From NCBI GenBank assembly GCA_037039685.1, contig JAWNGF010000002.1:1-64000 (forward strand): DNA of 64,000 bases, read 5' to 3'. The stretch's first letter is position 1; each line of letters opens with the position of its first letter. The DNA is from Ceratobasidium sp. AG-K. Its lineage: Eukaryota; Basidiomycota; Agaricomycetes; Cantharellales; Ceratobasidiaceae. The notes under the pieces are model-generated. The model searched no databases. It had not been told where the DNA came from and was given only the letters and a program-made list of their open reading frames with translations. Below, piece by piece: positions 34,941 to 47,900 of this stretch. Position numbers and translations under genes: made by a program.

Positions 34941-36913
34941 GGCACCCTAGGTTCTCCACCGCCCTCGGCGATTTGGGCCAACCCGCCAGTCCGACTCGCC
35001 CCACCGCTCCGCCCCGTTACCCGACTTTCTCCACTCCGACCAGTCGCCCTCGTCTCACCGCTCCGACCAGTCATGCGGCTACTCCGCGTCGTACTCGTCA
35101 TCTGACTATACCTATCCCGCCCACCCGCATGCGGGGGAGACAACAACCCGTCTCGCGAAGTGGTAAACGCACTTCGCGAGTGGGGCGGGTGCGTAGCCAG
35201 AGGAGACGTACGCATCTGTGGAGACAACAGCGCGGGCGCGCTCCGGTTCGTCAATCGCGGCGAGTGTGGGGGAAGTTGGCCTGGTCGGGGCGAGGGCGAG
35301 AATAGGGCGCTCTCGCTCGAGGTGAATGCGTTGCTGTGTCGGGCGGGGTAGAATTGTCGTTCGCGGATAAATGAAGGGAGGGTGGAGATGTTGGGTCGGG
35401 TGGTGACTGAAGATGGAGTTGTGGTTCCGCTCGCAGACGTGGACGAAGCGACGGGCGGCATGGGTTTTGCACTCGAAGGTGGGTACTGGGACGCTTTTGG
35501 CCTGCGGAAACTAGGGCCTCGAGTGTGGACCATGTGTCGCAAAAATGCCGAGGCGCTTGGGGTCGCTCTTTGTTTGGAGAGCCGTTTAGGGACGTTTTGA
35601 GGAGGTGCGTTGAGTCCGTAGGGCGAGGTTGGGCGATGGGAGAATGGCGACGTTGGACGGTAGGTATGGGCCGAGGAACTCGCTATAGGCGAAGGCTCTG
35701 GTGAAGTTCCTGGCGGAGGAGCATATATAAATTGTGTTGGAGGAGGAATAGCTCGTTTCTGTTTTCCTGGTGGGATAGTCGTAGGTTTATTCGTCTCGGG
35801 ATGTGGAATGGCGTGTGTAACGTGAGACGGCTGGGTAGTCATTCGCGTATGCAAGTTCGTGTTCGATACGTTATTTGTGTGTGGGTATCGTGCTGCAGAG
35901 GGGTATATGATGTCTGTGGGTGTCCTCGTGTCTGATCCATTCCAGTCAGGCTGACTGGTATTTGGCGCATGTACTGCTAGCCGTTATTGGAATATCATCA
36001 GCACACGGTGCAAAGAAAACTTACATAAAGAGGGAGGACCTCGTCCAGTCAGAAGTTCCGCGCTGCCATTTGGAATGGGTCCGAAATCTTGCCGGCCGCC
36101 AGACACCGGCCCGCCCAACCCACTTTCCATCTGCTCAGGCTCGCCCGACCCTCCGCTCCCGTTCTTGGGCATTCCTGGTCTCATTCTTCTCCAGGCACCG
36201 ATTCCCTTGCCTTCACTTCCCCAGCCATGCCCCCATACGACTCCGACGCCCTTGTCTCCTTTGACGCGGTCCCATTCGGTCCCTACTTGCCGTCGGCGTC
36301 GTCGAAGACGGAAGCAGAGCAGCCCCGCGATTGCAAATATGAGCAGCAATAGTCCGCCAAGGATGGCTGCGACGATACCGCCTGAGAGCGTCGCTTCGTT
36401 TGCGGTGGGGAGACTTTCGGGGGGAGGTGGAGGTGGAACAGGGGACGAGGTTGTAGAGGGCGAGGCAGGAAGAGATTCGGAATGTGGGGTTATTACATCG
36501 GTCGGTAATGGAGATGGTATCGGACTCGTGGATATCGGAATGTAAAATGATGACACGATGGTCGCGCCGGGAATCGTGTATGACCATGGGACGCCTGTTT
36601 CCTGGCCGCCGACCACGGTGGTGCCAGTGAAAATGACATCGGTAAATACCAATGAGCTCTCGGGTAGAGTGGTGGGCGCCGGAGCTTGCTCGGAGGCCGG
36701 CGGGACAGTGAGGGAGGGAGCGTATGTCGTCGTGAGACCGGGGATGGTATACGACCACACGTCGCCTGTCGATCCGGTACCAATCACGGTTGTCCCAGGG
36801 ATAATTTGTGTGGTCGCTCCGACCGAAGTGATGGGTGCTGGCGCAGACTGGACATTGCTCGAAATCGTATCAGATGGAACTGAGCTCCCAGTAAAAATTG
36901 ACGAAGTCTCCAT
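34910..36913 (-). CDS. Single-pass membrane protein with Pro/Ser-rich cytosolic tail
   Basis: Two exons (36913-36025 and 35892-34910) join in frame to about 620 residues. The N-terminal half is a Ser/Thr/Pro-rich ectodomain with two copies of a VWSYTIPG / PWSYTIPG repeat. Then comes a single transmembrane helix (GGIVAAILGGLLLLIFAIAG) followed by a basic stop-transfer stretch RLRRRRRQ. The cytosolic half is low-complexity, rich in Pro, Ser and Arg, and ends with tandem TGRSGE-type units. The layout resembles fungal cell-wall sensors (Mid2/Wsc-like) but there is no WSC domain and no clear signal peptide. The frame extends upstream only to a TTG, so ATG 36913 is used. The 132-base intron is longer than usual and its acceptor is a best guess. 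Confidence 0.7.
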
Positions 36914-37553
36914 TGCTCGGTGGCGTCCAACGGAGAGCAAGAGCAAAAAAAAGTAGACGCCAAAGTCAAACTAGGTGGCGATGTAGTTCCACAAAGCCCC
37001 AAAGCCAACGTCGCAAAGCAGCAAAGCCGGATTTATCCCAGAGACAAGTAGATCGCAAGTGCCGAACCTAGATCGCACGGCTCTCACGTGGCACGTGTGG
37101 GCGTGGGATCCGCACCTGTTGCGCGAGCGAGGCTTTGTCGCTGGCGGCCAGCAGAGGACAGAGGTGGTGGCACGAATGCGGTCGATTCCGAGCCTCGGCT
37201 GCCGTTTTGAATGCCTGTATATCCCGAATCAGATCTGTGCTACGGGTACACCGGCGTCATCTTACCCAACTGCGTCATCTCTGATCTCAGGCCCTGTAAC
37301 TCCTTTTGTAGCGTGTTTTCGTGGCACATGAGGTCCGCTTATTGGCATCGCGGAATCCGGGCCCGGAAACCGCATGTCGGCGATATGATTGGCTGGGCGT
37401 CACGTGGTTGCTTGGCATCACTCTCCAATTAGCCAGCGCACGTTTGTTTTGAAACGAATCCTTGAGTTTTAGTTAAAGTGAACGAAAATTGGTGGATATC
37501 TGTCACAAGTTGATAGAATAATATTCGATCCATTTTATACAGATAGACTAACT
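36914..37553. other. Intergenic, no gene recognised
   Basis: Promoter side of the membrane-protein gene and 3' side of the MFS gene. It contains CACGTGGCACGTGTGG near 37,085-37,100, two E-box-like cores. Confidence 0.35.
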
Positions 37554-39757
37554 TTAGAGCGCCCACTTTAGCTCTTGAGGGCCCATCCTGCGATTTTGTC
37601 TAGCATAGTAAACCCTTAAAGCGCAGACGACCATACTCCCGAAAAGCAGCATCCCAAAGTTAGTCATGTGTCCTTTCAAAGGATTTGTCCGTAAGCAATC
37701 AGATCTGGAGCAAACCCGTCAGAAGTACCTGTGATATATCCCGGCTTTTCGTTGGCTTTATATATCCATACCCCGATAATTTGCCCCGTACCTATCAAGG
37801 CACTTATTGAGGATGCACAGGAAAGTGCGTAGCTCTCCCAGACACTCACCTCCAGCCGAGATGTTCAATGCAATCGCAAGACCAACCGCTCCTGCACCTC
37901 GGACGTTCGTCGACAACCAACCCAACAGCGGCGCTAACAATTGGATTCGAACTAGTTTACCATAATATCAGGCTGAATAACTGAGGTAGACTCACGGATA
38001 CTTGCAAATGATCCAGATGCGGCGATGCACAACAACCCAAACCGAGCCCGGAAGGCATTCTCGGGGAGCAGGGCTTGGGCCAGAAACGCAAATGCGCCAA
38101 CTGCCATTGACGACGCGGAGACGAGGCTTCGCTGGTTCTTGGTATCGGCGAGCCAGGACAGGAAGAGTGTCGCAAAGTATGCGCACGCATATGGAGCTAG
38201 AAAAGACGGATTGCATATAAGTTGGGAAGATGGCCCAAACAGTCGGTCACTTACGGACTGTGAACAGCTGGGCTTCTAGTCCACTGTACCCGAGTCCGGC
38301 TACAATAGTTGGCGAGAAGAGAGATAGAGAACTGAATGGCACGGAAATGGTGATATATGCAACGGCGTGTGCCCATACTCGCCAACCAAACAGTGTTTTC
38401 TTGGCCTCAGTCCATGTAACGCGCGATTGACTAAACTGAATTCAGTTTATTGATACCAAGTAATAGTATGATCTGACATACTGCGTAGATGCTACGCCTT
38501 CCAAGCGTTCTATAGCTCGATTCCTCTCCTCTGTTGTCAGCCAGCTTGCGGTCTCCGGGAAGTCTGGGAAGAAGAACCAGACGAGCACAGAGCTAAGAAC
38601 GCTCGGTATGCCTACGGCCGATAGAGAAACCATTTATTATACTGATGAGATGTTGAAATTCAAGACCAACCTTCAAGAATGAATAGCCAGCGCCACGCCT
38701 CGAGCCCTGCGGTCATATTCATATGCCCGACGCCATAGGCTATTGCTCCACCGAACGCGCCTGGACAGGTAATTATAAACCTGGTCGAAGCTGTGAGAAA
38801 TAAGGCTTACCTGCGAGAGTAGAGGACGCAAGCACAAGGGCTACTCGAAGCGACCGTTCCTCGGGGCGATACCAAAATGTCATGAAATATACTAGTCCAG
38901 GGAACAATCCGCTGCGAAATCTATCAATACGATACGCTGATGAACCTGAGGCATACTCACGCCTCGAACATGCCGAGCAAAAACCTGACTGCAGTTAGAC
39001 TCCCATATGATTTAACTCCACCGAGTGAGATAGTGAGGGAGCCCCAAGAAAACATCAAGAATGCTATCCACCGCTATTATCAAGTTTAATTTAGACCAAT
39101 TGACGCATGGGAAAATTGTCCTGCTCACTGATGGCTTGAAGCGTTTTAGACAATAATTGGATGGCACCTCGAACAAAATGTAGGCGACAAGGAAAATCTA
39201 AACCCAGGGTTAGTAAAAATCCATATCAACGGAGGTCAAAGCTAACCATTAGAGCAATCGTGTATTGGAGATTTCTATGAGGCAAATGCTAGTTAAGATA
39301 TATTTCGGATGCCCATGGATGTTATACCCACGTAAGTTTCAGAGCTTGCATGAGCGAGTTGCCGCTGTCATCATTGAGGAGTTTTGCGTTTCCCTAATTA
39401 AACCCGTATTTAGGCTGAGCCAAGCGGGTACTTCGAAGGCGCTTACAATATTGGACCTATTGTCATAGCACGATGAATACTTTTAGCCACAGGAATGGAC
39501 ATGTTACATACCGATCGAGATAGCACAAAAGATATATACAGGCGGCCGAGGGAATAATTCTACGGTCGAGTTTGTTTCGTAGTTTTCTGTCGGCCTCACG
39601 CTCGCCTTGCACCGCGAGTTCGCTTAAAATATGGGTTAGCTAGCTCGAACGTAGGGTTACCCCAAGTGATAAAGTCGTACTGTTCGACACTAGTCTTCTC
39701 ATCACTCTTCTCGATATGCGTTGTCGGGCCTTTGACGGGACTGTCGAAAGAGGTCAT
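37554..39757 (-). CDS. Major facilitator superfamily transporter (allantoate/nicotinate permease type)
   Basis: A plasma-membrane transporter of the fungal anion:cation symporter group (Dal5/Tna1-like). The gene is split by many small introns. Pieces in order: MTSFDSPVKG..., then RKLRNKLDRRIIPSAACIYL with LLCYLDR leading into SNIGNA (the classic first-helix signature), the ALMIFLVAYILFEVPSNY helix, GLFPGLVYFMTFWYRPEERS, WRWLFILEGIPSVLS followed by FFFPDFPETASWLT, and a second half with APLLGWLSTNVRGAGAVGL, ending MGPQELKWAL before TAA at 37,554. The WYRPEER and SNIGNA motifs are diagnostic. Substrate probably a small carboxylate or amide, but not determinable. Confidence 0.85.
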
Positions 39758-39879
39758 TGTGGGGGAGGGCAGAGGCTACCTAACACGTTTTCGGATCTGC
39801 CGACGGAGCCTATTATAAGACCGCCATACACTACGCTTCTGTTCGGATAATTTACCCACCAATGCCGGTAATTTGACCA

Positions 39880-40269
39880 TCAACACACTACAAACCCGAA
39901 ATCATGGCATGGGGAATCGAAGCCCGAGCTTCGAGGTTGGTCTTCGCATAGCCACGGCCTTGGGGCTCCGGCAAATAAATCTGGTGAAATTTCCCCAACT
40001 TGCTCGAGAACTCGCTCGTTGAAAAGGACCTGGGCGCAGCAGTAGCACCTAAACACAAAACTATTTAGATTGGAGGAATCTGGCCTCCGTGTTTTGTATC
40101 GTCCTGGCGTATGACATACCAGGTGCTGCTTGGTGGGTGCAAGATAGCCTCAGTGTGAGTAGACAATAGGTTAATAATCAAGCAGAGTGGTTTATGAGAA
40201 CCTAATTTCGTGCGGTAGATAGCTAGATCAACAAACTTCTAATAGTCGCCCGAGTGCGACTAAAGTCAT
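39880..40269 (-). other. Possible small gene, unrecognised
   Basis: The minus strand can be read as a short spliced gene: ATG at 40,269, an intron into ...AILHPPSST, then a second intron (donor GTATGT, acceptor TGTTTAG) into either a CYCCAQVLFNERVLEQ frame or a KLGKFHQIYLPEPQGRG frame, both with plausible ends. I cannot decide the frame and know no homologue. The rest of 39,758-40,643 shows nothing. Confidence 0.2.
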
Positions 40270-40643
40270 GCTCGGGTCCAGTTATGTGGGTGTCGAGGCT
40301 AGATGAAGTGACTACAAAGGATACAAAAGAAGAAGAAGAAGGGGAGGAGGATACCACAGGGATTTTACTAGACGGAATCTCATGGACATTCGATGGGGGG
40401 GGGGCGGCCCATCGTGGTCGTGGAGGGCAGGGCTCTTAACACGTGACACAACCACCAGCAATTGAATCATTGGGCTTCGAGAGGCGCAAATTATGCGTCT
40501 GTATCATTTAAATTAGCACATCTCCTTGCAGAATACAGTAATACACAATTAAAGAAATCAATGTCAGAGTCGATGATAGTCGTAGGCAGGGTACATTTGC
40601 TTTATAACGGGGAGAGTTTCGTCCTCATGTTTCAGTCCTTAGT

Positions 40644-43410
40644 TCAATCCAACCCAAAATGTTTGCCCTCTTCTGGGTCGTCAATCAGGTGTCTAGCAAT
40701 ACAATTAGCGACTAAAGTGCTCGAGTCTCGTAATGGCACTTACACATCGCGTAGATGATCAATGACGCGGTCCTCATCGTACCATCGGGAGATCTTGGCA
40801 TGGGAGCACACTATGCACTTTTTAGGGGTTCCATAACGAGGCGGGGCCTTTTTTGTCTCATCCACGATTCGAACGAGCGGTTTGGAACAGCTGGTTAGGT
40901 CCAAGCCATGAGTGAAAACATAGGTGTAATTCTTGGCTTCGCCGTCATAACGAGTGCCCGTGCCATGCCAGTGTTGCCACTGGCTTGCTTTATCGAGATA
41001 ATGCTTAACCTAAGCCGCAACGGTTATTTAGGACGACCAGAGTCAAGACTGTACTTTACCATGTTTTTCCAGCTCATGTAACAGGGCGAAGAGTGACACC
41101 TTCCGCATTGGAAAACATTTCCCATCGCCTTCAATTCCAAGTACGACGCGTCGGGTGCCCCGAGAACTTTGAGCAAACTCTGCGCAATTTTCGAAGCTTC
41201 GTTGTGGTACTTGATATCACTCGTCCTGAGCTCCGAGCTGGTAAAATCATCAGGATAGTAGAACATCCCCTGGAACCCCATAAAAATGGCGTCGGCTCGG
41301 AGGAGCTTTTGCGTTTCGAGTGGAAGACTCGTAATTGGTTTGTCGTCGCCTATCGTAAATTTAAGGGATGGGATATCGAATTTTGGAGCCGAGGTATTGC
41401 CAGGCAATAGCTTGAGAATGCTGCTTTCGAGCTCTGTCCGCCATCCCGCAATTGAGGTCTTGAGCGTTTCTTGCTCCTCATCGAGCCTTGCCGTGAAGCT
41501 TTCAGTGGAGATATCTTCTTCGACGAGAAGCTGGAGTTCAGGCCAGCGTGCCATGTTATATGTCGAAGGAAATGGAAGTGACAGCGCCGATCCGTTGTAC
41601 TGGTTTATTGTCAGATAATTTGCATAGAATTAGGGAAAATCAAGCATACTTTGACAGAGGTCCAGCATGAGTCTGGGGCAATTGTGGATGTTGAAGGCTG
41701 GTTTATTGGGCTTGCCTGAGCAAAACCCTTCGACTGGTCCTTGACCTTTCCGCGAAGCCATTCAAGAAGTTTGAGATAGCGCTCCTGCTTGTCACTGATG
41801 GCCTTCTCCTTTTTGAGGCGCTGCTCGCGATTGATTGTCAGGTGCTTCAGCAAATGAGGTAGGATATTGGCCCAAGCTGAAATGAATTTAGTATCACGAG
41901 CGAAGAACTAGTCGGAAAATACAAATTACTCTGATCAGTGAGGGGCTTGGCGTTGTACACCATAGCATTCCACTTTTTCCTCCTCTTGGGGTCCTGTGGG
42001 CAGAAATCTTGCGCCTCCCACCCTAGCCTTAGCAGTCGCGATTTGATCCTAAAATCAAATTGGCCAATGAAATACTGCAACTACCAGGATAGGATAGACT
42101 CACTTGGCTTGGCGTTTGCCTCTAATCCTTTCAAGTTCCTCTTGGGCAGCCTGATCGCGTTTGTCCAACCATGCTTTCAGTAACTTCGCGTTCTGTAATT
42201 TGGTTAGGATGCGCGTCATTTAGATAACATCAGGGTTAGGGAGAATCGTACCTCATATCTCTGATTCACCTCCGCCCGCCTTTCCTTTTCCCAAATTTCC
42301 TTGGCAGTAGTATCCTCAGCAGCGTTGAGTTCATCCAGCTTGAGTTGGACCGCCTCTGCGTCGTCGCGCAAACACCATTTCATCCCTGGGGTTTTGCCTG
42401 GTACGATCCCTAACAATCGGTGAGGTATAGTCAAGCGTTGCCAGGGAGGGAAGCTTACCGACAGAGCTAAACACCAACGTACTGTCTGACACTCTGGAAG
42501 TATCAACGACTCTGTTGTGACATTGTTACGTGCATATAATTTTTATTTATGCTAGCGACGTACCGTTTGTTGCGGCACTGGGCACATAATCGTACCAGAA
42601 GGAAGGGATCCATGTCACGAGGTGCTCCTCGTCCACAGGCCTTCAGACAAAGTTTAGACTCGGATTACTCACCACAATCAACGTGAATCAGGACCCACCG
42701 AGCACGTTCTAGTAAAAACCATCGATACATATTGGGGCTCGTTGATGCTTTCAGGGCATGGAGGTAGCTCCGCAATGCTGAGCAAGGCTGAGCGCCAAAG
42801 CGTCGCTGTGCGTCGACTCATGAATACATCTCGGAGAAATTTATTGACCCTAGCGAGGTGTACGAGGTCGACTGGGTAAAGGTACTTGGCTATCTATGGA
42901 AGTGGTAAATGTATCGAACGGATGCTCTATTGTCTGGGAACAACTTACTTCGATAAATACTTCCGTTGGAATATTCAGAGTCGCATGCGTTTTAGCGCCA
43001 GCACTGACCCACTTGGGCACCTGGTCGGAAGAAGTTTCGGACTGGATTTCCTCATGTCGAGTGCGCCAGCGCGTTGCCCTATTTCCAGCACCCCCTATTA
43101 TAGCTGGTGGTTTGTAGAGGTAAAGTTAAATCAATAATCCACATAACTGTGTCTCAGCCACATGGCACGTACTGCTGTCGTGAGCCCCTGAGGGAGATGT
43201 CCGAGGCACTACCCATCAGGCTCGGACCAAGAGTTATTCTAGGAAGTAGCCATAATACGTACCGGTCACTCCTTTTCCAGTGGCTTTGGACGAATTTATT
43301 CTGGTCGAGGACCGTGCGGTACGGTTTGCCCTATCCACAAGACATTACGAGTGAGTGTCTAATACCCGGCCAGGTTTGGCCACATACCCAGACCTTGTCT
43401 GAACTGGCAT
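40644..43410 (-). CDS. F-box domain protein with Cys-rich segment
   Basis: A multi-exon gene. The N-terminus is low-complexity and basic (MPVQTRSGANRTARSSTR...). An F-box follows: LNIPTEVFIE joined to IAKYLYPVDLVHLARVNKFL, and MSRRTATLWRSAL. Next comes a Cys cluster ACGRGAPRD...VRLCAQCRNKR, a charged region (AAEDTTAKEIWEKERRAEVN), and a long C-terminal region containing FQCGRCHSSPCYMSW and KKCIVCSHAKISRWYDEDRV. This architecture (F-box, then paired Cys motifs) recurs in Agaricomycetes as presumed SCF substrate adaptors. I extend the last exon through a final intron to ...PEEGKHFGLD at 40,644; otherwise it stops near 40,753. The start could also be ATG 43,476. Confidence 0.75.
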
Positions 43411-44895
43411 TCTTCGTAATGGTGATCGTCGTTGGAAGAGCCACCAATCAGCGCGGTCACCCCGTTCGTCGGTCATCAATCTGAGCACGAGTCAGCCACG
43501 TGTGATGGGCGCTTCCTTTTGTAGTCAGACCCCAAGTGCTAATCAAACGTGCCAAAAGCGTGCGCGACCGCCCCAGAAACTACTCAACAGGCCGAACCTA
43601 GTTATATTGATACCATAGGAGGCGATAAAGCCACTCAGAGTAGTCCCACTGTTGAGTACAAAAATATATAAAGTATGAAGATGGGTCTAGGTATTCGAGC
43701 GGCCGAATTATCAGAGCTTTGAAAGAATGTGTTCGTTGGCCCTAGTCATATATTAGCATCGAGGCTACTCTCCATAATCATGTTCCAATGGGCCAGTAGA
43801 CTGTTAGAGGAAGAACGGGTTAGAAGAGACTGCCTCCCAGAGAAAACAAACACCCACGAAATCGGGTCGCCTAAATCGGTTCCGTTACCCGTAGATGTTT
43901 CAGGATATAGCATTTCGGGTTGAGCGAGGGAAACAGTGTGTTGAGTCGGTTGGGTCGCGTTGAAATCGTCAAGTATTGTTGTTGAGCACGAGGTAATGCT
44001 ATGACCAAAGTCAGAGAAAAATGTGCCGTATTCGGTAGAAGCAACATTCGCCGGGGGATATCGCCTCCGTTCCTCATCCAGAGATAATATTGGATAAGAA
44101 CTAGCCAGATTAAGAGAGCGAGTTTCAAGTTCGTGAACGCTCCCAAACGGTGCCAAGAGGGGCAATTCAGAAAATTGACTGTCAAGACGGGCGTCGGAGG
44201 AGGACTCAAAGTTGTGGCTAAGAGTCAAGTCGACAGGAGTTTGCGAGGGGAAGCTTGAGGGATCATTGCTAGCCTTGATGAAGTCAGGTGGGCCATCGAT
44301 GTCGAACGTTATGTCGTTAGGCTCGACTTTAGTACGAGGCTGGTGGGGGATGCGGTCGGATTGTGGAGTAATGCGCTTCGAAATAATGGTCTGACTTGAA
44401 TGAGAGGAAAGTTCAAGGCGCCAGAATTCATTAAACTCGCAAATCAGATCGCTAGGTCCAGCGCCGCGTTAACCATTGCCCTTTGATCGACCGCGAAAGC
44501 CGAGCGTGGAATTCTCACCGGAGTCTCCCAGCAATTTGAAACCGTTTTTCTCCCCATTCCAACACATGCATACATCTTCTAACGTCTCCTTGCTTTTGTT
44601 CTCTTGTATAGCTAAGCTCTGAGGAGAGTCCTGGATTTTTGCAGGGTCGTTGCGTCCCATCTTGTGAGATCAAATCGATGACCAGAATCATTGCACAGGA
44701 AAATGCAGGATAATATGTGTATGGGAGCAAGCGGGAGCCAGGGGGTACTGCGGTGGATGTCTATCATGTTGGTATACTCGCGAGCTGCATTGAGGCATAT
44801 TTTGAAGGATGGGGCGGCGAGCGGGGAAGAGGTTTTGACAATAAAAGGACGGTTTGCTGCAATGACCAATTCGTAATAACATGCCCACATAGTGA

Positions 44896-44902
44896 CGGTA
44901 TT
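44896..44902. repeat. Target-site duplication of the TIR element, left copy
   Basis: CGGTATT, repeated at 48,701-48,707. If the terminal T/A of the element is counted as target, the duplication is 8 bp (ACGGTATT). Confidence 0.88.
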
Positions 44903-47900
44903 TGGGGACCGGCAATCACCATGCGAGGCGTGTCAGTATCACGTGACAGGACAAATTCGATCTTTCATAGGGCACACCTCGAACGTAGCGTGCCTCCTTC
45001 AATTCTCGGTATTTAGACGCACTGTGTATATAAAACCAATGATATGATATGTGTACAAAAAAAACTACATTTTTGCGGCTACAACGACATCAAAGAACGG
45101 GCTCATCATCAAACAGCATCTCCAAATCCTCCGGACCACACCTCTCTGAAGCAACGCCAACATCTGTGGTGAAATCATTTGGTAAGTCTTGCTCTCTCAT
45201 CGGTGCGGTGTCGCCAAAGCGGAGTTTCAGCTGTTTGAAACCTGTTAGTAGCGCCTTTATCTTAGCCTGTTTATTCCCGATCATGCTACAGGCACGAATA
45301 ATCTGGTTCCCCCCCACCTGGCGTAGTTTGTCAATTTGGAGATCAATCTCCGCAAGACTCCTGGAAGCCAACTTGTCATATGTTGCATTGTTTAACAGCT
45401 GAACCCTTGACATTTTTTCTTCTTGAGCTAATCTCCATTCAGCCGTTTTCTTCAGTCAAGCCCGGCCGAGCTTGGCTCGCTCTTCCAATGCGGCATTCAA
45501 CTCGGAGCAAACTTTTTGACTAGCTCCACTTGCATCAAGTTGTCAAGCCTCTTCTCAAACAAACGTCTCGTCTGGGCTGGTAAGTGTTTTATTTGCCCAG
45601 TTGTAGGTATTATTCCGTTTCCACATTGCCCGAGCATTACGTTGGTTATCCGTCATTGTTGGTGCCCAGTGCAATATCTGGCAACATTGACCCAGTGCCC
45701 CCTTGCTGACATCGTTTGTAGGAGCCATCCAGGCACTATGCCACTGGTCCAATGTAGACTTAGCAATTAGCCCGCCATTGTCAAACTCGACAGTAAACCG
45801 CTCCCAGGTCTGCAGCGCTCCGTCAAAGAATGCAGCAAGAACGGGGCGTATATTTGGGAGCTGTGGCATCAGGGATAGCACACAATACATGATGTCGGGC
45901 CTATCCCATTGTTTCCCATCAAATGTACCATAGGTAGTTGACATATCGGACCCAAGTAGAAGGTCGGGATTTTGCTTGACCATCCTACAGTACTCTTTGA
46001 CCTGGGTATGCATTGGTCCAAGGTCCAGCGCATTCAACCCTGGGGTACAAACCTGGTGCATATACGGGTGACCTACAGCCTGTGCATACAAGGCTAGGAC
46101 TGCAAGTTTGGTTAGTGTGGATATATCTTTGAGTGCATAGGACACATTAGTCTCAATATTAACGAATTTGGGTATGTTTTTTGCAAGACTTGTGGTATCC
46201 AAGAGATCAAGGTATATTTCTCCTTATGAAGCAATAGCTCTGTTGCAGCGTCACAGTAAGACCCGTACTGTGTATTACTGGTATCAGGAAACCACTTTGA
46301 GTACCCATAGGTTTCCTGAAATGAATTTTAACATCAGATATACGACAGGTACACTATCAAATTACATACCTCAAATGAGTTATCTACACTCTGTTGATAG
46401 CCTTTTTTCTCGTCCTTATGTCTAAACAGGGCGCCAGCCAAACTTGCTAGCTTGATGCCACCACGGTTCAAGCAATCATGAGGCAAATTTGATCGTATTT
46501 TGGCCTTGTATTTATTCCTGAGTACTAGTGGAGGCTCTAGCTTGAGGTTTTCCCACACTTGTGCCATTTCAGCAGCCCCGCCTTTAACCGCATTCAGCTC
46601 TTTATGCATACAACAACCGGACCAGGCAACAAAATCAATGTCAAACTGAGTTTCTGGGTTAAGTTTCCGAAACTCAGACTCACCTATCTCAGCTGCTAGT
46701 GCCAGCCAAGCATCGTGCATGAGAGCCCCCTGTTGATCACTCAGAAGCAACCGCCAGTCATCAACATATTCTGTCGCACTGTCCATGTAGTTTGACAGCG
46801 CATATAGCTGCTCTTCTGTTGTCATTGTCTTTAAAGCTGTTGCTGCCCGAACTTCACAATTGCAGCTCTTTTTCCATTGTAAGAGCAGCTCGTGGAGGCG
46901 CCTCTGGTCGGCTGCGTGGTCCGTTAGAACCCCACGCAATTTCTGGGCAATTAGTTTGCTACTGATTTGTTTGCTCTGTCCAAGTGGGCTTCGCTTGTAT
47001 ATATCGCAACAGGAGTCAAGAGCACTGATCCATCCGTGAAGCTGTTGCTTTGCGGTGTGGTTTGCTGCTTTATGCACCCCCAATGATTGCACCAACGGTA
47101 GAGCACTAGTTAATGTGGCCTGATCACAGTTGCTGGCGTCATGATTTTGAGGCATCCAAATTGACATGGCTTTTGCCTCGTGTTGTTGATTTCTTATGCT
47201 CGTACCATCGCCACATATAGTGATATCTGATGTTATTATGTGAGTTTACTGAGTATATGCGATTACATGTACCAATGACTTACATTCTGCCTGTTCCATC
47301 TCGTGAGCGACCTGCATTTGAGCTTGGACTAGTCCCTCCAACATAATCCGCACTATGCTTTGAGCACTGAAAGACCCAACAATGTCAATCCCCAATGTTT
47401 CGGAAACAATATTGACAACATTAGATAGGCGCTCTGTTGCGATCCCTTTGCAGGAAAGCCTTTGTAGCATATCTCGAGCCTTGGGCTGAATAATCCCAGA
47501 CTTATTCTTGAGATAATACCGATCAATGCGGTTTTCCGAGTTGTCCAAGCTGACTTCAGCTGAATTCTTGACTCGTGCTTGCCCTCGTGAAATTCTTCTT
47601 CGGAGCACATTGCATGTCCGCCGCATCAATGTTAGGTGTCCCTCAAGGCTCTGGGTCTTAAGCGACTTGCTTCATAGTTCCATAGCCATTGCTACGAGTG
47701 CTTTAGAGCTTTTTGTAACAAGCTCTTCTAGCTTGCATACATCATCTTGAAGTGTCGATATTTCTTCCTGTTGAATATTCGCCTGTTTTTGGAGTCTTTC
47801 AAGTGTGTTTTTGGCAATATCTCGTGCGTTGAATGCACTTGACAGTCGCCCCTCGATAATACTCGATTGCGCCAGTAGATTTTGAACCTATGAATGTACA

